From NCBI GenBank assembly GCA_943325195.2, contig CALPON020000018.1, forward strand, positions 1-33,738: a DNA stretch of 33,738 nucleotides, written 5' to 3'. Made by a program: the position numbers and the translations under genes. The DNA is from Sphingobacterium thalpophilum (GTDB lineage: Bacteria > Bacteroidota > Bacteroidia > B-17B0 > Aurantibacillaceae). Under the pieces are notes generated by a model. The model was not told the origin of the DNA and searched no databases. It worked only from the letters and a program-made list of their open reading frames with translations. Of this stretch, positions 16,714 to 25,100 are shown piece by piece. The stretch's first letter is position 1. Every line of letters begins with the position of its first letter.

Positions 16714-18696
16714 TTATTTAGTACCGGTAAAAGTCGCTTGAATTCGCCCCGTGTTAGTAATTCGGATCGCCGCAGCAGCAATCTGTGCAGCTGAGAAACC
16801 GCATTCTTCATACAATTCTGCCGGTTCACCGTGTTCGATAAAATTGTCAGGAATCCCAAGCCGGACGACCTGTGCCTGATAACCGTGGTCCGCCATGAAC
16901 TCAAGAATTGCTGATCCCATTCCTCCCTGTATGCAGCCATCTTCCACGGTAATTACTTTATCGAAGCGTGCAAAAACGGAATGGAGCAGCGCTTCATCGA
17001 GTGGTTTCACAAAACGCAGATCGACATGGGCTGCAGATAAACCTGCCTCCTGAATCGCGGTCAGCGCATCGGTCACCATATTTCCGGGATGTCCGATTGA
17101 AATAATGGCTAAATCTTTTCCATCTTGCACCAATCTTGCTGTACCCGGTTTTATTTTTTTAAATGGTGTTTTCCAGTTAACGGTCCCGTCCACATTCCCT
17201 TTCATTACTCCCTGTCCACGTGGGTAACGAATACTAAAAGGTCCCGTAATTTCATCCAATTGAGCCGTATACATCAAGTCGCGGAGTTCTTCCTCATTCA
17301 TTGGCGCACTCACAATCATGTTGGGAATACAACGGAAAAACGCAAGGTCGAAGGCACCGTGATGGGTTGGACCATCAGCACCTGCGAGTCCGCCACGGTC
17401 AAGACAGAAAACAACTTTTAAATTTTGTAATGCCACATCATGAATCACCTGATCATAGGCTCTCTGCATAAAGGACGAATAAATATTACAAAAAGGTACT
17501 AATCCTTGCGTGGCCAGTCCCGCACTGAAGGTCACCGCATGCTGTTCCGCGATACCCACGTCAAATGCTCTGTCCGGCATGGCTTTCATCATAATGTTCA
17601 GAGAGCAGCCAGAAGGCATAGCTGGTGTCACCCCCATGATTTTGGTATTCTTTTCGGCCAGCTCTACAATGCTGTGTCCAAATACATCTTGATATTTCGG
17701 AGCTTGCGGTGTTTTAGGGACCACCTTAATAATCTCCCCAGTGTGTTTGTTAAAGAGACCTGGTGAATGCCAAACGGTTTCGTTGCCTTCCTCACTGAAT
17801 TTAAATCCCTTCCCTTTTTTGGTGAGGACATGCAGTAATTTCGGTCCCGGAATATCTCTCAAATCCGCCATGACTTTGGCAAGGCGGACCACATCGTGCC
17901 CGTCTACCGGTCCGAAATAACGAAACCGGAGCGATTCAAAAAGATTACTTTGTTTTAGTAAACTTGTCTTGATCGCATTTTCAACCTTGCTCGCAATTTC
18001 TTGCGCATTGGGACCGAATTTGCTGATTTTACCCAGCAGTTCCCACACTTTATCTTTTGCTTTATTGTAGGTATGCGAGGTGGTGATGTCCGTCAAGTAT
18101 TCTTTCAGCGCACCAACATTCGGGTCAATGCTCATGCAGTTGTCATTCAGGACCACCAGTAAATTAGCATTCTCTACCCCAGCGTGATTCAGACCTTCAA
18201 AGGCCAATCCCGCTGTCATCGACCCATCACCGATGACGGCAATGTGATGACGATCCTCTTGTTTTTTGTAACGACTGGCAACTGCCATGCCCAGAGCGCC
18301 ACTAATGGAGGTTGACGAGTGTCCTACTCCAAAAGTATCATATTCACTTTCACTTCGTTTTGGAAAACCGCTCAGGCCTTTATAAATCCTGTTGGTATGA
18401 AAAAGATCGCGACGACCGGTTAAAATTTTATGACCATAGGCCTGGTGACCCACATCCCAAACTAATTGATCGTAAGGCGTATTAAAAACATAATGAAGTG
18501 CGACAGTGAGTTCCACCACACCCAGCGAAGCGCCAAAGTGTCCACCTTTCACCGATACCAGATCGATGATGTATTGTCGCAATTCAGCACTGAGCTGTTC
18601 CAGTTGCTCTTCCTGTAATTTTTTAAGATCTGCAGGTGAATTGATTCCTGCGAGCAAATCACCGGGAACAAATCCGGACCCTTTTACAATTTCCAT
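16714..18696 (-). CDS. dxs: 1-deoxy-D-xylulose-5-phosphate synthase
   Basis: Dxs condenses pyruvate and glyceraldehyde-3-phosphate, the first step of the MEP isoprenoid pathway; it is cytoplasmic and thiamine-diphosphate dependent. The N-terminal TPP site has GHQAYGHKILTGRR and GDGSMTAGLAFEGLNHAG...NDNCMSI. The pyrimidine domain carries FDVGIAEQHAVTFSAGLA and the Dxs signature DRGGLAGADGPTHHGAFDL. The C-terminal transketolase domain is complete (VITVEDG...GIPDNFIEHG). It is 660 aa from ATG 18696. A TTG at 18708 would add four residues, but it lies inside the TATCTTTG promoter box and cannot be the start. It is followed closely by the AHSA1-like gene. Confidence 0.97.
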   Translation of the reverse strand: MEIVKGSGFVPGDLLAGINSPADLKKLQEEQLEQLSAELRQYIIDLVSVKGGHFGASLGVVELTVALHYVFNTPYDQLVWDVGHQAYGHKILTGRRDLFHTNRIYKGLSGFPKRSESEYDTFGVGHSSTSISGALGMAVASRYKKQEDRHHIAVIGDGSMTAGLAFEGLNHAGVENANLLVVLNDNCMSIDPNVGALKEYLTDITTSHTYNKAKDKVWELLGKISKFGPNAQEIASKVENAIKTSLLKQSNLFESLRFRYFGPVDGHDVVRLAKVMADLRDIPGPKLLHVLTKKGKGFKFSEEGNETVWHSPGLFNKHTGEIIKVVPKTPQAPKYQDVFGHSIVELAEKNTKIMGVTPAMPSGCSLNIMMKAMPDRAFDVGIAEQHAVTFSAGLATQGLVPFCNIYSSFMQRAYDQVIHDVALQNLKVVFCLDRGGLAGADGPTHHGAFDLAFFRCIPNMIVSAPMNEEELRDLMYTAQLDEITGPFSIRYPRGQGVMKGNVDGTVNWKTPFKKIKPGTARLVQDGKDLAIISIGHPGNMVTDALTAIQEAGLSAAHVDLRFVKPLDEALLHSVFARFDKVITVEDGCIQGGMGSAILEFMADHGYQAQVVRLGIPDNFIEHGEPAELYEECGFSAAQIAAAAIRITNTGRIQATFTGTK

Positions 18697-18705
18697 GTCG
18701 TCTGG

Positions 18706-18713
18706 CAAAGATA
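18706..18713 (-). promoter_or_regulatory. -7 promoter box of dxs
   Basis: TATCTTTG on the minus strand (18713 to 18706) is an exact TAnnTTTG match, 9 nt before the dxs ATG. The expected leader is only a few nucleotides. No TTG is seen at the ideal -33 position. Confidence 0.6.
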
Positions 18714-18801
18714 AGTATTTAACGTGTTTCCGCTCCTTGTTATTGTAACAAAAGCGGGGATTTCATTTAATTAACGCATGGACAAGCGTAAGGTTCGCTC
18801 A

Positions 18802-20424
18802 CTAGGGTGTTTTTTTGAAAAGATAACCTTTCTCCACCTTAGGCGTTTCTTTCGTATTCAAAGGAAGCTCAAAAGTATCTGTGATTGTTGTATAGCCATT
18901 TTTTCGAATTTCGAGTTTATAGCTTCCAGCGGGTAAGGTCAAAAAATACTCCCCGGTTTCACCAGTTGCCGTTGAAGCGACAATTTGATCTGTCTCCGAT
19001 TTCACAACGACTTCTACATCTTGCACACCGTACCCCTCGCTGCCTTCCCGAATTGTTCCCCTCAAGATACCCAGACCGCTTGCGTTTTTGCGTTTGCCGT
19101 CCTTTTCAAGAATAGCGTAATTTTTCAAGTCAATTTTATAAATATCACTTTCACCGAGGCCTCCTTCTCGATTACTCGAAATATAGGCATAGCGTGCATC
19201 GGCACTGATGGTCATCTGTCCCTCATGGGCGGGGGTATTCACGGGGAAACCAAGATTCTCAGGCTTCGACCATTGACCGTTTTCATAGTTACTGCGGAAC
19301 ACGTCGTAGCCACCCATGCTGCTGGGACCGTTGCTGCAAAAGAAAAGAGTTTTACCATCTGGCGCGAGAAAAACGCCACCTTCATCATTGGCAGAATTAA
19401 TTTCCGGACCTAGATTTTCTGGTTTTCCCCATTCATTTTTTCCCTTCTTTTCTACCATCCAGATATCACTCAGCCCAAATCCCCCTTTGCGTTCACTGGT
19501 AAAAAAATATTTTTTTCCATCTGGACTTAGGCAGACACCACCTTCCCAATACGAGCTGTTTATGGGTTTCCCTAGGTCTTCGGGCGTTTTCCATTTACCG
19601 TCGGCTACCTTGCTGGCAAAGAGGTTACCGCCGCGCCCATTGCCGGTTGCGGTGTTATAGTAAATAAAAATCTGCTTGCCATCTGCACTGATGCCGGTTA
19701 CTGCATCATGACCTTTGACATTTATATTAGCACTAACGGGCATCGCTTTCCCGAAGTTTTGCGTCGCGCTGTCGCGCTGTGCCAGATAGATGTCTTCAAA
19801 ATATTTATTATCCCCTTCTACATCTACTGGCGCATTGGTTGTCTCCGGCCTTCTGGTGGTGAAGACCAGACGAGCGCCATCTGCAGTTATGCAGGGATTC
19901 TTATCGTCCCATTTACTATTCACATCGGCTCCAAGATTGATGACTAGAACGTCCAGAGGAGCAGCCATGAATTGTTTGGCATTTCGGCACTGACTCAACA
20001 CAATTCGTGCTTCTTCGAGTTCAAACTTATCAGCTTTCGGTTGAGACACATAGGTTTCGAGTCTAGAAATGGCGAGATCAAATTTTTGTTCCGCCTGATA
20101 AACCCGTCCCAGATAAAAGAAACTTTCGGGTACTACATTGGACGCATTGACCGCTTTTTCCAGACTGGAGCTGGCATTGGCCATTTGTTTTAAATAGAAA
20201 TAACAATAGCCTAAGTAAAAATTCACAGGGCCGTTATCGGTGTTGTTTTTTTCAACTTCACGGAACGCATTTAATGCAGCAACATAATCGCCGGCATACA
20301 TTTTCTGCTTGCCTACAGCAATTTTAGCAGCATCCGCAGGATTCAGAGCGGTCTTGTTTTTAGAGTCTGCCTGAGAAAAGCAGAGGCCAGAAAGGAGGAT
20401 AAAGGGAAGCAGAAGTTTTAACAT
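18802..20424 (-). CDS. PorE-like TPR / PD40 propeller / carboxypeptidase-regulatory-like protein without OmpA domain
   Basis: The 540-aa exported protein starts with a signal peptide (MLKLLLPFILLSGLCFSQ). The order is TPR-like helices at about 25-140 (QKMYAGDYVAALNAFREVEK, FFYLGRVYQAEQKFDLAI), then a PD40/WD40-like propeller at about 170-420 with repeated blades such as GGVCLSPDGKKYFFTSERKG, SDIWMVEKKGKN and FLAPDGKTLFFCSNG, then a carboxypeptidase-regulatory-like domain near 445-525 (EGYGVQDVEVVVK...AGSYKLEIRKNGY). PorE of the type IX secretion system has this order followed by OmpA, which is missing here. It may be a T9SS-associated accessory or a cell-envelope sensor; this is inference. 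ATG 20424 is preferred over an upstream TTG at 20451. Confidence 0.85.
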   Translation of the reverse strand: MLKLLLPFILLSGLCFSQADSKNKTALNPADAAKIAVGKQKMYAGDYVAALNAFREVEKNNTDNGPVNFYLGYCYFYLKQMANASSSLEKAVNASNVVPESFFYLGRVYQAEQKFDLAISRLETYVSQPKADKFELEEARIVLSQCRNAKQFMAAPLDVLVINLGADVNSKWDDKNPCITADGARLVFTTRRPETTNAPVDVEGDNKYFEDIYLAQRDSATQNFGKAMPVSANINVKGHDAVTGISADGKQIFIYYNTATGNGRGGNLFASKVADGKWKTPEDLGKPINSSYWEGGVCLSPDGKKYFFTSERKGGFGLSDIWMVEKKGKNEWGKPENLGPEINSANDEGGVFLAPDGKTLFFCSNGPSSMGGYDVFRSNYENGQWSKPENLGFPVNTPAHEGQMTISADARYAYISSNREGGLGESDIYKIDLKNYAILEKDGKRKNASGLGILRGTIREGSEGYGVQDVEVVVKSETDQIVASTATGETGEYFLTLPAGSYKLEIRKNGYTTITDTFELPLNTKETPKVEKGYLFKKTP

Positions 20425-20705
20425 AGGATTGTTTCTTCTTCTAAAATACAAGTTATTTTTAAAAACGCAGGATGCTAATTGGAAAAAGTTTCAGATTTTT
20501 ATAAATCAAACCGACCTCAGAAGGATGCTAATAGTTACCAGCAGGAGACTTATAGCGTCAGCACTTGTTAGTTGCAAAAGGGAGTCCTGCGAATCTCGCA
20601 GTGCTTGACATGCGGCACGAAGATGGATTTATTACACAAAGCAGAGCCATGGGAACGGGCACCATGAAGCTTTTATACGAGAACAAAAAAGTTGTAAACC
20701 GTGAA
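20425..20705. other. Intergenic stretch with an unrecognised plus-strand coding-like fragment
   Basis: About 280 bp lie between the minus-strand genes der and the PorE-like gene. On the plus strand, 20556-20705 is open and reads like protein: LLVAKGSPANLAVLD, then GFITQSRAMGTGTMKLLYEN. GxPANLxxxD recalls the end of amidohydrolases such as dihydroorotase, but the rest does not follow. The frame continues only into the der shadow, and no convincing start exists. It may be a decayed gene end. An 11-nt direct repeat (AGGATGCTAAT) occurs at 20469-20479 and 20522-20532; I attach no function to it. Confidence 0.3.
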
Positions 20706-22013
20706 TTAGGTTTTTTTACGCATGCTGACCACAATTGGCACACCACTGAAGTCATAATGTTCGCGGATCTTATTCTCCAGAAAACGCTTATAAGCTTCCG
20801 TTACATACTGCGGCAGATTGCAGTAGAACATAAACAGTGCTTCTCCTTTTAATTGGGTAATGTATTTTACTTTGACGTATTTCCCTTTGACTGCCTGAGG
20901 TGGCTGGTTTTCAATAATTGGTAGCATCAAGTCATTTAACTGACGCGTAGGAATGTGGCGGGTTTTGTTAGCGTACACCATCATGGCCAATTCTACGGCT
21001 TTTAAAATTCTTTGTTTGTCGTGAACGCTTATAAATAGAATGGGAATGTCCTTGAATGGTTTTATCCGCTCACGAATCCGGTCTTCGTATTCTTTAGCTG
21101 TTTTGGTATCTTTCTCTAATAAATCCCATTTATTAACCAGAATCGCCACTCCTTTGCGGTTTCGTTCAATCAGGCTGAGAATACTAAGATCCTGCGCCTC
21201 CATGCCCTGAGTAGCATCAATCATGAGCAAGCAGACGTCGCTGTTCTCAATAGCAGAAATACTGCGTAAAACGCTATAAAACTCTAAATCTTCATGCACT
21301 CTGGCTTTGCGGCGCATACCCGCTGTATCGATGAGCCAGAAATCATGACCATATTTCGTGTAGCGTGTGTTAATCGTATCCCGTGTCGTCCCCGCAATTG
21401 GGGTCACGATGTTACGTTCTTCGCCCAGAAGCGCATTGGTAAGTGATGATTTTCCGACGTTAGGACGGCCCACGATGGCAATGCGCGGGATTTTAAGTTC
21501 TTCTAAGCCCCTCTCGTCTGGTGGTAATAGTTTCACCAGCGCATCCAGCATATCACCGGTGCCGGTGCCCATTCCCGCAGAAATTGCAAATACATCACCC
21601 ACACCGAACTTATAAAATTCAGCAGCGAAATGCGCTTTATCATGATTATCGGCTTTATTCGCCAGTAAGAGGACCGGTTTTTTGCTTTTTCTCAGCAGGC
21701 GTGCCACTTCCTCATCAAAAGGGGTAGGACCTTCATTAATGTCCACCACAAACAAAAGAGCGGTACATTCCTGAATAGCAATTTCTACCTGTTTGCGGAT
21801 TTCGCTTTCCAGCATATCGTCGCTTCCGCTGATGTAGCCGCCAGTGTCCACAAGGCTAAATTCCACGCCCTGCCATTCTGCTTTGCCATAATGGCGGTCC
21901 CGCGTAACCCCCGCCACTTCATCCACGATGGCCTGACGGGTCTCCGTGAGACGGTTGAAGAGTGTTGATTTACCCACGTTTGGGCGACCTACTATGGCGA
22001 CGATATTTGGCAT
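20706..22013 (-). CDS. der: Ribosome biogenesis GTPase Der (EngA), double-Era-like
   Basis: Der is an essential GTPase that assists assembly of the 50S subunit. It has two GTPase domains in tandem, both with G1 GRPNVGKS (about 8-15 and 180-187). The G3 sites are DTGG in domain 1 and DTAG in domain 2; the G4 sites are NKAD and NKWD. The C-terminal KH-like domain (about 350-435, ending [15 protein letters not shown]) is present. At 435 aa it is full length. The ATG at 22013 lies 7 nt after a TAnnTTTG box. It is divergent from the T9SS giant and followed, after a gap, by the PorE-like gene. Confidence 0.97.
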   Translation of the reverse strand: MPNIVAIVGRPNVGKSTLFNRLTETRQAIVDEVAGVTRDRHYGKAEWQGVEFSLVDTGGYISGSDDMLESEIRKQVEIAIQECTALLFVVDINEGPTPFDEEVARLLRKSKKPVLLLANKADNHDKAHFAAEFYKFGVGDVFAISAGMGTGTGDMLDALVKLLPPDERGLEELKIPRIAIVGRPNVGKSSLTNALLGEERNIVTPIAGTTRDTINTRYTKYGHDFWLIDTAGMRRKARVHEDLEFYSVLRSISAIENSDVCLLMIDATQGMEAQDLSILSLIERNRKGVAILVNKWDLLEKDTKTAKEYEDRIRERIKPFKDIPILFISVHDKQRILKAVELAMMVYANKTRHIPTRQLNDLMLPIIENQPPQAVKGKYVKVKYITQLKGEALFMFYCNLPQYVTEAYKRFLENKIREHYDFSGVPIVVSMRKKT

Positions 22014-22020
22014 AAGGCTG

Positions 22021-22028
22021 CAAAGTTA
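22021..22028 (-). promoter_or_regulatory. -7 promoter box of der
   Basis: TAACTTTG on the minus strand (22028 to 22021) matches TAnnTTTG, 7 nt before the der ATG, implying a very short leader. The -33 element is not obvious. Confidence 0.55.
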
Positions 22029-22104
22029 CTCATTTTTTTCCTGCTTCTTGTCATTCCATCCAAGGTCCCTAGCCTTAGCTTCCTTCAATTTGCATTCCGA
22101 TTAC

Positions 22105-22135
22105 TTGGACTGAAAAGCTATTTTCTGTATATTTG
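22105..22135 (+). promoter_or_regulatory. Promoter of the T9SS type B giant
   Basis: TTG at 22105-22107 and TATATTTG at 22128-22135 are 20 nt apart, the same spacing as in the E2 promoter. The -7 box ends 4 nt before the ATG at 22140, so the transcript is predicted to be leaderless or nearly so. Confidence 0.7.
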
Positions 22136-22139
22136 GTTA

Positions 22140-25100
22140 ATGCGCTTCCGAAAAACTTTTATACTCAGCCTCCTCTTCTTGAGCGCTTTTTTCAAAGCCC
22201 AGCATCAGGATAATCCCCGTGTGGTGACGCCACATGTTAGTCCAGCCCTCAGGTTCACTGAAAATCAGGGACAATGGGAAGAAAAAATTCTTTTTCGCAG
22301 TACACTCTGGGGCGGTGCTTTGTATGTGGAGAAAAATGCGTTGACCTTTAGTTTTTTTGATCAGAAAAAATTAAGTCTTATTCACCAAGCCGGCATTAAT
22401 AAAGGGCAGGTGACCGACCTGACCATTAAACGACATGCATATCAGGTGCGTTTCGAGAATGCCAATCCAGAACCCCATGTTGAAAAACAGCAAATGGGTT
22501 CCGATTATGAAAATTTTTATCTCGGCAATGATCAGTCCCGCTGGCGCGGCAATGTGCACAATTACCATCAAATTTTTTTACGTGCCCTTTATCCCGGAAT
22601 TGATTACGAATTAATAACGGCTGTTAAGGGTATGAAGTATAACTTCCACATTCGTGCGGGATCAGAACCTTCGCAGATCCGCATGAAGTATGATGGCGTG
22701 GATAAAATGTATCTTAAGGATGGCGCTTTGTATGTTAAGCTGCAGGTCAATGAAGTCAAGGAACAGCGGCCCTATGCGTATCAGCGGATTAATGGGGAAA
22801 TTAAAGAGGTTGCCTGCAGTTACAAATTAGAAAACAATGTCCTTGGTTTTGTTTTCCCAAAAGGCTACGATAAAAAATATGACCTGGTGATTGACCCGAT
22901 CTTGGTATTTGCTGCGCAAAGTGGCAGCACTGCTGACAATTTTGGGATGACAGCCACCTACGATGCGCAGGGCAATTTATATGCAGGTGGAACTTGTTTT
23001 GATACGGGCTATCCTGTCAGTATGGGGGCCTTTAGTACCAGTTTTAACGGCAACCCAAGCGCGGGGATTTCAGATGTCGTAATCACAAAATATAATTCCA
23101 CCGGAAATGCTTTACTTTTTTCCACCTACATAGGCGGCTCACAGGCAGAGATTGTAACCAGTCTGGTGGTTGATCACAGTAATAACCTCTGTTTCTATGG
23201 TGCTACTGGTTCATCTAATTTCCCCATGCTGAGTAATTCTTTTGATGCAAGCTTTAATGGGGGAACAGGATTGAGTTTTATTTTTAATGGCACCTCCTTC
23301 AATTTCGGAACCGATATTTACCTCGCAAAATTTAATGCTTCCGGTACATCGCTTTTGGCTAGCACGTTTCTGGGGGGCAGTGGTAATGATGGCGTCAATC
23401 ACGTCAACCATTTAACAGTATTGCAGTTTCCTTCTTTTTCTGTTCTTGAATATTTTACTGATTCCTTACAATTTAATTATGGCGACCAGTACCGGGGAGA
23501 AATTCAAGTCGATGTCGCAAATAATATCTATATCGCCAGCAGCACCCGTTCCAGCAACTTTCCGATTGTGAACGGATTTGACAATAGCTTAGGAGGGAAG
23601 CAGGATGCTGTAGTTTGCAAGTTAAACAGTTCTCTTTCGCAATTAATTTACTCCACCTATCTCGGCGGTAGCAGCAATGAAGCGGGAAATGCATTAATTG
23701 TGAAGGATAATATGGAGGTCTACGTCACTGGTGGCACCTGCTCTCCTGATTTTTCCACCACCAATGGTGCTTTCGATCAGACCTACAATGGGGGATCGGC
23801 AGATGCATTTGTTTCTCATATCAGCGCAAATGGAAGTGTTTTGCTGCAATCTACTTTCCTGGGGACGAGTAATTATGATCAGTCCTATTTCGTGCAAGAC
23901 GACAAGTACGGCAACATCTACTTGTATGGACAGTCCTTAGGTAATATTTCGGTGCTCGCAGCCTCTAATGCCACAGCAGTATTCAGTAATCCAGGTAGAC
24001 ATCAGTTTATCACCCGTTTCAACAGCACGCTCGCGACGCGGAATCTCTCCACTGTCTTTGGATCACAGACGACAAATGTTGACATTTCACCTTGCGCGTT
24101 TGCTGTAGATAAGTGTAATAACATTTACCTGAGCGGTTGGGGCGGAAATATTATTACGCAGGGAGCGCCTCTTCTCAGCAATATGCCTCTGTTTCAGCCG
24201 ACGCAAGGTACAACTACGGGATTTGATTTTTATTTTTTAGGATTAGACAGTAATGCACAGGCGATTAAATACGGGTCTTATTTTGGTGGCGCTTCTAGTC
24301 AGGAGCATGTGGATGGGGGCACTTCCCGTTTTGATCCGGCGGGCCGTATTTATCAATCCGCCTGCGCTGGCTGTGGTGGTTTCGATGACTGGCCGGTCAC
24401 ACCCGGAGCTTGGCCCCTTCAGCCTGGCAATCCCAATAATTCATTTAATTGCAATAATGGCGTGGTAAAACTTGATTTTCAGTTGCAGACCGCCCTTGCC
24501 ACGATACAGACGGCGACTATGGCAGGATGTGCGCCTTTTGTTGCCACCTTTACCAGCGCCACGCCCCCCACGGGTTCGGGCTCGACCTATGTCTGGTACT
24601 TGGCGCCGGGACAAACAACCTCTAATAATCCCACTCCAACTATTACTTACACTGCGGCTGGTGTCTACACGGTTGCTTTGGTTGTGAAGGACAATCTGAC
24701 CTGCAACAAGAAAGATAGTGCCGTTACCTATGTCACGATTTATCCGAAACCAACGGCTCTGATTAGCTTCACGGGCGCAGGCTGCAGCAATGTTATCTCC
24801 GTTCAGGCAAATTCTACTGGGAATTTGGGAACGAATCCGCACTTCTGGAATTTTGCACCCATTACCAGTACAGCGGCAGCTCTGAGTTATACCTATCCCG
24901 CCAATGGGAATTACAATTTAAGCTATACGGTAACGGACCTGAATGGCTGTAAAGATGTCAAGACGCAGACCGTTTCCGTATTTAGTTTTAGTCCCGGCGC
25001 TGTGACCAGCGCAAGTCTTTGCGCAGGAAAAACGGCTACACTGAATGCCAGTGGTGGCACAAGTTACAGCTGGTCACCGACTTCTAATTTGAATGGCAGC

